From assembly GCA_963691705.1 (NCBI GenBank), contig OY829545.1:16319569-16383568 (forward strand): a stretch of 64,000 nucleotides of DNA. Reading direction: 5' to 3'. The notes under the pieces are model-generated. The model was not told the origin of the DNA, searched no databases, and worked only from the letters and a program-made list of their open reading frames with translations. The position numbers and the translations under genes are program-made. Positions 11,295-23,967 of the stretch are shown piece by piece; the first letter of the stretch is position 1, and each line of letters begins with the position of its first letter. This DNA comes from Viola odorata (lineage: Eukaryota > Streptophyta > Magnoliopsida > Malpighiales > Violaceae).

Positions 11295-11642
11295 ATCTCA
11301 AAATGTAAAGTTGTAAACAGATAATAGTAGAGATGGACGGAACCCTAGGGATTTTAAATTTTTTGAAAAGGGGAAGTGATGAAGAAGAGATGATGAATTT
11401 TGGAGGGTGAGCGATGGCGGGGTTAGGAGGAAGATAGAAAGGGAGACTTAACCGACTCCGTTTTGATTTTTGGAAGCACTACACAAAGTCGGAATTTACA
11501 TTTATGTCCTTTAGACTGTCACGTACTGTTTACTCTCTGACTAAACCGTGTGCATCACTGTAATTTTCAGTGTTAGAATGTTCAATATTCCAATGTATAA
11601 CCGAGGAGGTAAAACAACTTAATAAAAAAAGCATATCTGTAA
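11295..11642. other. Upstream region of the RPA1A-like gene
   Basis: Presumed promoter and leader of the minus-strand RPA1A-like gene, with purine-rich stretches near 11,370-11,450. The Harbinger-type element begins at its far end. No other feature seen. Confidence 0.4.
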
Positions 11643-12714
11643 GGGGGTGTTTGGTATCAAATCATTAATAGAGTTCAATTCATTTCATTAATAGAGTTCA
11701 ATTAGAATTCTATTAATGAATGAATTCTAGTAATTGGTATGACAATGTAAAATTGAAAGAATTCAATTGAATTGAAATGAACATATTGTTTGGTATGATA
11801 AAAAATTGATTTCATTTTAATTATTTGACCATTATACCCCTAAATTAAAATTTACCCATAAAATTAAAAAAAAAAATCATAAAATTGATAATCATACACA
11901 ATTGTTATGCTAAGCTCAAACATTAATTTTATATTTATCTTCATCTTAAAATGCCAAAAATATTTTTTTCCACCTATATTTTTATTACTTTATTTTATTT
12001 ATTTTAAAAATAGTATGCAGGCAAAATAAAGATTGGGCCCAGAATGAGCACCCAGCCCATTCTCTATTTCCCTTTACTCTAAAACCCTAGGGTTCACTGC
12101 ACCCATTACCGTCTCCCATAGATATTTCTACTCTTCCATTTGCTTCTGTTTCTCTTCCCTCTCCTCTTTTCTCCTTTCACACTTTTATTTCTTTCCTTAG
12201 ACAAGCAGTGAGATCGTGAGCTTGTGATGGGTGAGGTGACTGGGCGGATCGAGCAGAGGGCAGATCGGCAGCAGAGCAGCGGCAGCAACGACGGCGTAGC
12301 GAGCAGCGACCGACGGTGGAGGTGAGCGGTGATGGGAAAGGATTTGCAGCGGCTTGTGGTGGCTGGGTCGTGGTGATGATTGATGGTTGTGATGAATTCG
12401 GTGATGAGGTGATGGTGATGGATGGTCGGCTGTAGTGGTTGATCGGAGCAGATGAAGATTTGGCCTGGTGCTTTGGCAAATGGTAGATTTTAGACGGGGT
12501 AATTTTGTAATAGGATAATTAATAATTAAAAAATTGATTGAATTCCTCCACAATCTCACCTATTTGTGCAAGAATTCTCACATTCTATAATTTTTCAGAT
12601 TCAATTCACAAAGAATTGAATTCTTTTTTAAAATATCATAACAATCACAAAATTTGTTATGATTTCAGTTTAAATGAACTGAATTCTATCAAAAATTTGA
12701 TACCAATCAGGCCC
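11643..12714. mobile_element. PIF/Harbinger-type non-autonomous element, 1072 bp
   Basis: The left end GGGGGTGTTTGGTATCAAAT mirrors the right end ATTTGATACCAATCAGGCCC. A 3-bp TAA flanks both sides (11,640-11,642 and 12,715-12,717), as expected for Tourist-like elements. Subterminal regions are AT-rich with repeated GAATTC-containing blocks. The centre (about 12,060-12,480) is different: more GC-rich, with a plant-leader-like pyrimidine stretch and then a GGCGGATCGAGCAGAGGGC-type segment. No transposase is present. Confidence 0.75.
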
Positions 12715-12849
12715 TAAACGAATGAGATCATTTCGGTAAACCATAAACAAGTCTCAAAACTCAAGTTCAAAGACGTTGAGATCAATTGCCACACCCTTGT
12801 CGCAGTAGTAGTGAAGCAAGATCAGAAACTAACGACGAATCTCTTGCAT

Positions 12850-13290
12850 TTGCTTAAGCAAATTAATCCGCTGTCTGCTCTCAAGAATGGTTTATCTTTT
12901 CTACCTCAACAACAGTTACCCGCACCTTCGCTCTTTAATCTCAACCCTAAACAGATACTCACAAAAGAGTCTCTCATAGATCCTCATACAGTTCTTGCAA
13001 CATATGCAATGACTTTGCTGGGTAACCCAGCATCTCCTCACCACCCTTCTGGGAAACTGTCGCCGAAACTGAATCCTCAGACGGTACCTATAATCTCACA
13101 TTCGTCAAATTCTTGATTGCATCTATCACATTTCTATCTCCAGTTCTCCAATTATATCACTTTCTTATTACATTGTCTTCCCCTAACCAGTAAAGGGCAA
13201 GTTTCAGAACAGATCGCATTTGTTCTAACCGCCCTCACCGTAAAGCCATCATTCCTAACATTATGATGTGGAGACCTATGGTCTCTATTA
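12850..13290 (-). pseudogene. Second RPA1-like relic (DBD-C region)
   Basis: Minus-strand pieces in shifting frames match the same part of RPA70 as the gene at 9.4-9.0 kb: FTVRAVRTNAICSETCPLL then GRQCNKKV (about 13,260-13,160), KCDRCNQEFDECE (about 13,125-13,090), GGEEMLGYPAKSLH (about 13,035), EYLFRVEIKERR (about 12,955) and RVTVVEVEKIN (about 12,925-12,895). Stops and frameshifts are frequent. It is more diverged than the neighbouring RPA1A-like copy and lies in the same orientation 1.6 kb upstream. It could be an old tandem duplicate. Confidence 0.7.
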
Positions 13291-13767
13291 GCAGCCATAT
13301 CATAAATCAAATTCGCGTGATACCATCTCACAATCTTGAATTACAGTGTCCAAATTGAGCAACAATAAATCTACGCAAGAACAGATCGAAATGAACAAGT
13401 GTTAGTCAAAGAAGTGCAAAACCCATTCAATGACCGTAGGGCATCCACTCTGTTTGCTAAGGTGGGGAGGGAATCCTATCGAATACAAGTACTTGGATGG
13501 TTTCTTGTCACTAGCGAATGCGAAAATCCATATCAAACCTTCCTGCAAGCATAACCGTAGGGAATGCATCTCGTTTAAACTTTTGACTGGAGGAGCCTGG
13601 AGGTTGACACGAAAATGAGGAGCGACAAGAAGGTCATTGGGAAAACAGTATATTTGGCGGAAAAAAGTGGCGGGTAATAAGCTAAAGTCATATTTCGCCT
13701 TGCTACGGGCCTGGATTGGACCGTGTGCGCAACTTCGGCACACCTGCAGAAAATGCTTCGTTAAATA
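13291..13767. other. Unassigned intergenic sequence
   Basis: Contains overlapping short ORFs on both strands around 13,400-13,740 but none resembles a known protein, and codon-level conservation cannot be judged. Nothing else recognised. Confidence 0.3.
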
Positions 13768-13914
13768 CTCCCTCCGTCCCCAGAAGGATGTCTTCCTCGC
13801 ATCCCAATATTCAGTAGGGAACGCATATCGACTTCCGAGAAAAAATTCGATAAGATACGTTCCGAAACAGTAAAAGCAAATGCTAAAACGACATCCTTTT
13901 AGGGACGGAGGGAG
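13768..13914. mobile_element. Stowaway-type MITE, 147 bp
   Basis: Ends are CTCCCTCCGTCCC and GGGACGGAGGGAG, the standard Stowaway (Tc1/mariner) inverted repeat, with TA on both sides (13,766-13,767 and 13,915-13,916). Confidence 0.9.
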
Positions 13915-13991
13915 TAATACATTACGATTTTTGCTATTTCAAAATCCCAGAATCCAAAGCCGGCCGACTGACCTTTTAAGACCGATCAAGT

Positions 13992-15213
13992 TGTTAGCCT
14001 AAGAGCAACTTACTCTTATTTTGATGATTTAAGACACACAAACTAATTACTATACTAATGCAATTTGAAGTTAAAGTGTGTGTAGTTTCCGACGAACAAA
14101 CAAAAGAGGCAACAAATCTATTATTCGCAAGCTCAAGATCAAGTGTACATTAGGGCTATAAACATGTAAGTATGATTCTAATTAGCACTTGATCTATGTT
14201 CAATTATACCTCAAGAAAAGTGTCAAAAGATTTTTTACACGAAAAATAATTTTTGGAAAAAGAGTTTTTGATTTCATTGTAGCAACGGAGAGTTTCACTG
14301 TAGCAACGGATAAATTCACTGTAGCAACGGGAAGTCTACTGTAGCAACGGGAACGAATAGTTTCACCGTAGCAACGGATAGACTTACTGTAGCAACGGAT
14401 AGTTTCACTGTAGCAACGGATAGACTCACTGTAGCAACGGATAGTTTTTCACTGTAGCAACGAATATATTTTTCACTGTAGCAAATGGCTAGTTTTTGGC
14501 TCCTTCCTTCATGAATGAGCCTCTACTCATTTGACACTATAAATACTCATCCTAGATGAGTTACTAAAGAAAAAGAAACAAGAAAGCTTTTACAAACTTC
14601 CAAACAATAAATTACTTTACAAGCTTACAAAATCAGTTTTTACAACGCAAGTATTTTCACAACGATTTCAATCCTTCTTGCGTCACTTTGTCCAGCTTGT
14701 TTTCGGTTTCTTCTTGAGGTAACTTTGAGGTATTCTTGTTCATTTATTGGTGTTGATTATTGAATCATACATAGTTTATTTGTACACCAATTTGTGTTGC
14801 CATTTAACATTTCTCTTGTCAAGTAATTTTGATTGTGATAGGTTGTGGTTGAGCCTTAGCAAAAACCAAGTGTAAGGTTTGTTGGTTGAGCCCTTAGCAA
14901 AAACCAAGTGTAAGGTTTGTTGGTTGAGCCCGCAAAAACCAAGGTGATAGGTTTATTGGTTGAGCCCGGAAAAACCAAGGTGTAAGGTTTGAGTTGAACC
15001 CGTAAAAACTCAAGGTAAATAACGAAGTGTTCATTGTTCAAAATCCTAAGGGTGAAGCTCTTAGGTAGTGGAGTACAATTCATTGAGGAATTGGAACCAC
15101 TATATATCCTTGTGTTTTTACATTCTATTTCCGCACTCATATTTCCTTACTATTTGTGTTAGAATTTTATTTGCCTATTCACCCCCCCTCTAGGCCGGGA
15201 TTATTGTTTTACA
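13992..15213 (+). repeat. Copia 5' LTR, 1222 bp
   Basis: Starts TGTTAGCCTAAGAGC and ends GGATTATTGTTTTACA. It contains ten copies of a GTAGCAACG-core repeat (about 14,273-14,490), a TATA box TATAAATA at 14,538-14,545, and a second array of about five GTTGGTTGAGCCC...AAAACCAAG units (about 14,840-15,020). Confidence 0.92.
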
Positions 15214-15215
15214 AT

Positions 15216-15233
15216 TGGTAGCGGAGCGAGGTC
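15216..15233 (+). other. Copia primer-binding site
   Basis: TGGTAGCGGAGC directly follows the 5' LTR and resembles the initiator-Met tRNA site (TGGTATCAGAGC) used by most plant Copia elements. Confidence 0.65.
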
Positions 15234-15275
15234 ACTTGTTTTGTAGGTTTAACCACCTCAAGTGGAAGATCAAAT

Positions 15276-16277
15276 ATGGCCAAAGAGGGTGTTGTGCGAA
15301 ACCATTCACTATACCTTGATAGTAACAATTTCTGACATTGGAAGACAAGGTTGAGAACCTTTCTTGGTGTTCAAGATGACAAATCTCTTGCCCTCTTCAC
15401 CGGTACTGTTCGTGAGTTCGTAAATTCGGATTCAAGAAAGAAGCATCGGAGAAGTACACGTGAACACTCTTCCGGACTCAAGAGACATGGAAATTGTGAA
15501 GCATATCAAAGAAGTTCTTCACCAACTTCCACCTCATTCAACGGACGTACAAATATATGTCTTATGGCACTAGGGGAAAGCGATGATGAAGTTAGTTCAT
15601 GCAATTCCGATAGTGAATGCAATATTGATGAGCTGAAACTTGCTTTTAGCAATTTATACAAAGACTTTGAGCAATCTAGTAAGAAAAATGTGAAACTTGC
15701 TAAAGAGTTAGACAATGTTAAAAATGAAATTAGCAAGTTAGAGTCATTGAATAAATCTTTAACTAATGAGCTTAATGATGTGAAATGTTTGATAGAAGAT
15801 ACTAAAAATGAAAATATTTCTTTAACAAATTTGCTCTCTAGTAAAAAAGCTAAAAACAAAGGCACTATTTGTGAAACTTGTGCAAATTCTAGTAAAGAAG
15901 TAGCTATTTTAAATGAAAAGATTAAAGTCCTTGAAGCTACTTTAGCTAAATATATTCAAAGTGCACAAAGTCACCAAAAGTGTTTAAATGATCAAAAGAC
16001 TAGTGGTGATAGAAGAGGAATTGGATTTGATCACTCTACTAGCATGAGTAATTCTAAAACATCTTTTGTTAAGGCAAGAAATTGTAACCATGCTAGTTCT
16101 TCAAATCACTCACATGCTAGACCTTTATTTAAATGTGATTATTGTCATAAGAATGGTCATTTGGCATATTTTTGCTTTATTCGTAAAGGACTTATTTATG
16201 CAAAACAAATGTGGGCACAAAAGAGTGCATTTGCTAAGGAAGGACCCAAACGTGTTTGGGTTCCTAAAACTAACTAG
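15276..16277 (+). pseudogene. Copia gag, internally deleted, with an early stop
   Basis: Reading from the ATG at 15,276 gives MAKEGVVRNHSLYLDSNNF, a stop (TGA at 15,333-15,335), then HWKTRLRTFLGVQDD in the same frame; the stop stands where such gags have an aromatic residue. The conserved capsid-like core is largely missing. What follows is a long charged segment with coiled-coil character (about 15,640-15,980, KLESLNKSLTNEL...) and a CCHC zinc knuckle CDYCHKNGHLAYFC (about 16,134-16,175), ending KRVWVPKTN. The last motif normally leads into protease-integrase, which is deleted here. Confidence 0.8.
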
Positions 16278-16674
16278 TTTGTTTTGTAGTAGTGCCAGAA
16301 ACCCAATGCTGATAAATGAAATATATTTAGGGTATTCGTGGCACAAGTCGGGTGATGAATCGAAGCTCACCCTTTTGGTAATTTTGGCAATAAATATGAT
16401 ATATATATGATTGATTTTATTGCTAACACTAATCATTTGTTCAAGTATAAATTCTCATAAATTTGGCTAGAAAGAATTGTTCTTGTAGGAATTTAGTTTG
16501 AATGGTGGCCCAAGGGAATTACTACCTCGAGCCGCATTGATTTTGATGGGCTTCGCTCGATTGCAAATATTGAAGTTATTCGGTTGAAATAGCAAGATCT
16601 AGACATGTTGAAAAATCGCAATCGGTATTCCTTGAACACTTATTTTTTATGTTAATATTTATTTGATGAATATA

Positions 16675-17533
16675 CAGTAGAAACTCTATAAAATAATACA
16701 CTTGGGACGACCAAAATTTATTAATTAAAAGAGTTATTAATTAATCGATAAATTAATAATTATTAATTTATATATTAATTAATAATTATTAATTTATATA
16801 TTAATTAATATTTTATTAATTTATAGTAAAATACTTAGTTTACAAACACCTTTCAAGCTTCGATGTTCGTGCAAATACAATTGCGAACTGCTTTCGTCAT
16901 TGTAAACTTCGATCAACAGATAACGTGACTTTTGAGAACTCAGATGAAGGTGGTGAAAGCACTCAAGAACTCCAGAATTTGATCAAAGAGTTGGGTTATC
17001 GCAATGCAATGGATGTCGAAGATGTTCTGACTCACCCAGAAGAAAATGTAGTTGCACAGTTGTTGACTGATGAAGAAATTATTGAAAGCGTTATTGGAAT
17101 TAATAAAGATGATATCGATGAAGAAGATGATGAAAGTTCTACAATGGAGCCCCCTTCGCGAAACGAAGCTATTAAAGCGGCAATCACATTGAACAATTTC
17201 TTGTTGAGCTATGAGAAAACAACACCAGAAGTTCTTACCATGCTAAGGAAAATTAGAGACGACATTCAAGGGGAAATTGATTTCAACAAAAAACAAAAGA
17301 CAATTGAGTCATTTTTCAAGAAACCTTCATAAATCATTCATGTAATATGCTATATATAAGGAATTATTAATTTATATTTTATATGGGGTCTAAAGAAATT
17401 ATCAAAAATGTATTATCTTATAATTTTAGCGAATTATTAATTTAGCACCCTATCCCCGAGTCGGGACCGGCCAAAAATATTATCTTAGAGAGTTTATTAA
17501 ATAATCGAGTATTAATTTATCGAGTTTCTACTG
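16675..17533 (+). mobile_element. pogo-like (Tc1/mariner superfamily) DNA transposon, deletion derivative
   Basis: Inverted ends CAGTAGAAACTCTATAAA and TTTATCGAGTTTCTACTG are flanked by TA on both sides (16,673-16,674 and 17,534-17,535). The 859-bp element keeps only the C-terminal coding part of its transposase. It is inserted in the internal region of the Copia element. Confidence 0.85.
16838..17332 (+). pseudogene. pogo-like transposase, C-terminal fragment with a PIP-box-like tail
   Basis: The open frame reads FDVRANTIANCFRHCKL (the end of the DDE domain in pogo/Tigger-type transposases), then an acidic region (DDIDEEDDE), RNEAIKAAITLNNFLL and the tail KKQKTIESFFKK before TAA. The DNA-binding half and the catalytic acidic residues are gone, so the fragment cannot catalyse transposition. 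The segment QKTIESFF fits the PCNA-binding consensus Q-x-x-[ILM]-x-x-[FY]-[FY], known from the Drosophila pogo transposase. The frame is intact over its whole length. It has no start codon of its own near its beginning. Confidence 0.75.
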
Positions 17534-17980
17534 TACGTGTTTTAAATGATTATGTTAGTTATTAAAATCCATAATCATATGTGCTATAAATTGCCGAAAA
17601 TTATTTTGTTTGCTTGTGCATATACGTGTTTAGTTAGAACTATCTTTTTCCTATGCATGTATGCTTTTGTTCATGTGATTGATCATTGAGGATATCAAAT
17701 TGATGTGATATTTTTTTGAGTCAAATGATTAGAGTACTTTTTGGAAGATTTTCTCTTCAAAATCTATACAAATCTTGACCAAATTCTACTAAACTTTGTT
17801 TGATCTCTTCGTTTGCATGCGTTGGGCATAATAGTCAACGACATTGCATATCCTCGAGCTGTAATTCACAGACCTTAAGCCGTCAATTTTTTGTTTAAAT
17901 TGTCCTTCGATTACACCTCTAGAGATATCCAAATTTCCTAAACCGAGAGTCTATCCTTCAATTTCTTTCGGACTTTCAAA

Positions 17981-18151
17981 ATGCTATCATTTGAGATGAG
18001 GATGATATTGGCCATTTTGGCATTGATGATTTCTTTCATTGCTTTACCTTTTCTCATCCTACAAAATTGTCCAAAGAATGTTGACATGTTCATGTGCCCT
18101 CCTTGTCATTGCCCTCCATGTGATTGCCCTTCACCTCAATGTCATCTTTGA
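17981..18151 (+). CDS. Small cysteine-rich secreted-type or anchored peptide ORF inside Copia
   Basis: A 56-codon ORF (ATG 17,981, TGA 18,149-18,151) in the sense orientation, about 630 bp before the 3' LTR. Residues 8-28 are strongly hydrophobic (MILAILALMISFIALPFLIL), like a signal peptide or membrane anchor. The rest is NCPKNVDMFMCPPCHC followed by PPCDCPSPQCHL, seven cysteines in 25 residues with Cys-Pro spacing. I do not recognise the family. The order hydrophobic head then Cys/Pro-rich tail is unlikely by chance, but expression is unknown. It could be a transduplicated host peptide, an accessory ORF of the retroelement, or a coincidence. Confidence 0.45.
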   Translation: MLSFEMRMILAILALMISFIALPFLILQNCPKNVDMFMCPPCHCPPCDCPSPQCHL

Positions 18152-18775
18152 TCATATCTTTGTATCGTGTATTTTCTATTTTAAATGTATTTGCTCTTAT
18201 ACTTTCTAATGGTCTTTTAGGTTGAATAAGCGTTGTAATATTCCTTTATGAAGGAATTTTATGTAAGCCTGTATTTTTATATGATCTCCATGTTCTAAAT
18301 GTTCTCTACGTTTCGTGTAACGTGACACGTTTGTTGAATAAAAATTGTGTTTTAATTATGCATTTTTAGATTATCCATCTTTATAATCTTATTATTCATA
18401 TTTGTATTTTGACTCTTGGATTGGATAAATATTTGAACTTAATACTTGCTAAAGTATTTTTGGTTTTGATCTTTGCTTCCTCCTTATTACTCTTCGCTTG
18501 ATCTTAATAGAATATCCCTTATTTTCTTTTTACCCTTTTTGTTGTTGACAAAGGGGGAGAAAGTTATAAGATTGAGCTGAATGAAATGTAAGGTTTAAGA
18601 GATTAAGGGGGAGCAAAACTTTAAATCTTTGCTATGCTCTATGTGCAACTAATGTTTTATGTAGGGGGAGCATTTCTTTGGCAAAGATATGAGATGTAAG
18701 TTTACTCCATTTAGCTTTAATCTCAAATTGCAAGTTTAATTTGATTTCAAATTAGTTTGTGGTTGTCATCATCAA

Positions 18776-18787
18776 AAAGGGGGAGAT
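18776..18787 (+). other. Copia polypurine tract
   Basis: AAAAAGGGGGAGAT lies immediately before the 3' LTR start. Similar GGGGGAGA runs occur at about 18,552, 18,608 and 18,664, typical of the 3' region of plant Copia elements. Confidence 0.8.
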
Positions 18788-20006
18788 TGTTAGCCTAAGA
18801 GTAACTTACTCTTATTTTGATGATTTAAGACACACAAACTAATTACTATACTAATGCAATTTGAAGTTAAAGTGTGTGTAGTTTCCGACGAACAAACAAA
18901 AGAGGCAACAAATCTATTATTCGCAAGCTCAAGATCAAGTGTACATTAGGGCTATAAACATGTAAGTATGATTCTAATTAGCACTTGATCTATGTTCAAT
19001 TATACCTCAAGAAAAGTGTCAAAAGATTTTTTACACGAAAAATAATTTTTGGAAAAAGAGTTTTTGATTTCATTGTAGCAACGGAGAGTTTCACTGTAGC
19101 AACGGATAAATTCACTGTAGCAACGGGAAGTCTACTGTAGCAACGGGAACGAATAGTTTCACGTAGCAACGGATAGACTTACTGTAGCAACGGATAGTTT
19201 CACTGTAGCAACGGATAGTTTCACTGTAGCAACGGATAGACTCACTGTAGCAACGGATAGTTTTTCACTGTAGCAACGAATATATTTTTCGCTGTAGCAA
19301 ACGGCTAGTTTTTGGCTCCTTCCTTCATGAATGAGCCTCTACTCATTTGACACTATAAATACTCATCCTATATGAGTTACTAAAGAAAAAGAACCAAGAA
19401 AGCTCTTACAAAATTCCAAACAATAAATTACTTTTACAAGCTTACAAAATCAGTTTTTACAACGCAAGTATTTTCACAACGATTTCAATCCTTCTCGCGT
19501 CACTTTGTCCAGTTTGTTTTGGGTTTCTTCTTGAGGTAACTTTGAGGTATTCTTGTTCATTTATTGGTGTTGATTATTGAATCATACATAGTTTATTTGT
19601 ACACCAATTTGTGTTGCCATTTAACATTTCTCTTATCAAGTAATCTTGATTGTGATAGGTTGTGGTTGAGCCTTAGCAAAAACCAAGTGTAAGGTTTGTT
19701 GGTTGAGCCCTTAGCAAAAACCAAGTGTAAGGTTTATTGGTTAAGCCCGCAAAAACCAAGGTGATAGGTTTATTGGTTGAGCCCGGAAAAACCAAGGTGT
19801 AAGGTTTGAGTTGAACCCGTAAAAACTCAAGGTAAATAACGAAGTGTTCGTTGTTCATGGTAGTGGAGTACAATTCATTGAGGAATTGGAACCACTATAT
19901 ATCCTTGTGTTTTTACATTCTATTTCCGCACTCATATTTCCTTACTATTTGTGTTATAATTTTATTTGCCTATTCACCCCCTCTAGGCCGGGATTATTGT
20001 TTTACA
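18788..20006 (+). repeat. Copia 3' LTR, 1219 bp
   Basis: Repeats the 5' LTR. It has eleven rather than ten GTAGCAACG-core units, a TATA box TATAAATA at 19,354-19,361, and lacks about 20 bases near 19,855 that are present in the 5' copy (around 15,040-15,060). Confidence 0.92.
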
Positions 20007-20011
20007 CAAGT

Positions 20012-20321
20012 TACTTGATTTACATACCTGAGTAGCCCGTGGAGTTATTATGCGTGTATATTTTGAAAAACAAGTAATTTCAACGTTTTAAGTTACTACA
20101 ATTTATGCATCTTTAGCTAACAAGATGCATGTAGTGGGATTACGAAAATGCCTTAAAAAAAGAATTTCCAAAATACTTGTTTCATATTAATAAACAAAAT
20201 TTAGTAACATCTGAGTCTGACCAAACCCAAAAGAAACAAACAACATGAGGTCTAAGGGGTCTATTTGAGTACCCATCAAAAAAACATAAATTGACAAGTC
20301 GAGAAATCAACCGTTCTGAAA
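20012..20321. other. RPS3 3' flank
   Basis: Between the Copia target duplication and the RPS3 stop codon; presumably the 3' UTR and terminator region of the minus-strand RPS3. No other feature seen. Confidence 0.45.
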
Positions 20322-22630
<2,309 letters not shown>

Positions 22631-22940
22631 TGGTTTTGAGTAAATTGGACTTATGTTACAAACTTTACATTCGAAAGAGAAGAATTGAGGCACATGTATA
22701 CTTATATTTTACATACTTTTATTTTTTATTTCAATTCACATCTAATATTATATTTAAAAAAACTGTAAAATAATAAATGGTGAAATACTTCCGTAACAAC
22801 CGCACACTTACGGTGACCTATTTTATGACCATTAGTAGCTGCTAGGTAACATTCATCGAGAGAGTGACTAAAAGTTAAGTGGGCCAGAGTTGGAGAGAAG
22901 CTAAAGACTAGTGAATACCCCCAAGGTTTCAACAAAGCTC

Positions 22941-22983
22941 CAGCCCAGCCCAGCCCAGCCCAGCCCAGCCCAGCCCAGCCCAG
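22941..22983. repeat. (CAGCC)8 microsatellite
   Basis: Eight uninterrupted copies of the pentanucleotide CAGCC followed by CAG, in otherwise non-repetitive sequence. Confidence 0.95.
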
Positions 22984-23591
22984 CTTGATAACCTGGACAA
23001 ATGGACAGCCCATTAGCATTTGAAATTTACATCACAGTAATCTACCACAAATTGAAATATGGTGAGTGTGAGTTGTTTCGTGTTTGGGAAAAAGATGGGT
23101 AGGATGTGACCAACGAAATTGCAACAAACAACTTTACATTATACACAGAATTAAAAGTCCCATGCTTTAGCGTTTACCCATAAAAAACAAAATAGTATCA
23201 TTACGTTTCCCTTCTTTTTTCCTTTTCTTCCGAGAACTAATTTGTATGACTACTCCAATTTTAATTTGACACAAACACGCACTCCGTACCAATAATTACA
23301 TTAACAGTAAATGGATGTAAATTCTCTTGAGCATCTTTTCAAATGAGACTAATCTTCATTTTCTTCCGATAAAATATTGTACCGATTTGTGTGGCTACTC
23401 AAATTTTAATTTGACACAAACACGCACTCAATAATTACATTAAGAGTAGATGAATGTAAAGTTTTATTTCCTCCCGAACGTCCTCTCAAATGAGACTAAT
23501 TTTGTTCGAGTATTATTAGGCTCCAAACAGTGAATATAAATTTTTTAAGTGCATTGTCTTCCACTAATGGAGCAGTCGAGATGGTGAGGAT
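22984..23591. other. Intergenic sequence with a diverged local repeat
   Basis: Two segments, about 23,215-23,345 and 23,355-23,500, share ATTTTAATTTGACACAAACACGCACTC and AAATGAGACTAAT (quoted in part: TTTGACACAAACACGCACTC), indicating a local duplication. No coding signal. Confidence 0.5.
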
Positions 23592-23959
23592 CAGTGGCGG
23601 AGCCCGAATTTTATATTAGGAATAACACAATTAAAAAATTCAAAAATGTAAAAAATTATTAAGCCAAAGGAGAAAAACTTATTGTGTTGGAGTTTCTGGC
23701 TAGCTACCGCTGTCACTGTCGGTTGATGGTGGTGTTCCGCCGCACAGTCCAACCGTCGAAAGCCATCGTCGGTTTAAAAGAGAGAAAGAAGTGAGGGAAA
23801 ATAATAGGCTGCTGCGTAGAGTTTTTTGGGGGGAAACATATGCTTTTATATGAGGGGCAATCATTGTAAATACTAAATAACCTTAAGGGTAAATACTAAA
23901 TAACCCTAAACTTAGACAGGGCACGTGTCGTGTCTGTTCCTACACTGACACCGCCCCTG
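23592..23959. mobile_element. hAT-type MITE, 368 bp
   Basis: The ends CAGTGGCGGAGC and ACACCGCCCCTG (inverse CAGGGGCGGTGT) match the hAT terminal consensus, and an 8-bp target duplication GTGAGGAT flanks both sides (23,584-23,591 and 23,960-23,967). No transposase. Confidence 0.85.
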
Positions 23960-23967
23960 GTGAGGAT

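Larger units (their letters stand above)
13992..20006 (+). mobile_element. Non-autonomous Copia-type LTR retrotransposon, 6015 bp
   Basis: A complete element: two LTRs of about 1.2 kb (TG...CA), a tRNA-type primer site after the 5' LTR, a purine tract before the 3' LTR, and a 5-bp target duplication CAAGT at 13,987-13,991 and 20,007-20,011. The internal part holds only a damaged gag (15,276-16,277). Protease, integrase and reverse transcriptase are absent. The gap is occupied by a pogo-like DNA transposon (16,675-17,533) and about 1.2 kb of unique sequence with a small cysteine-rich ORF (17,981-18,151). The LTRs differ in repeat number and by a ~20-bp deletion, so this insertion is not very young. 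Confidence 0.9.

Noticed and set aside
12177..12559. Overlapping 100-120-codon minus-strand ORFs
   Set aside because: They come from the GC-rich or CAT/GAT-repeated cargo of the Harbinger-type element; His/Pro/Ser-rich composition with no family features.
14273..14490. Regular GTAGCAACG repeats considered as a CRISPR-like array
   Set aside because: Units are a degenerate tandem repeat inside a plant LTR, with no unique spacers; the genome is eukaryotic.
22726..23019. Minus-strand ORF with repeated GWAGL
   Set aside because: A translation of the (CAGCC)8 microsatellite; no conserved context.
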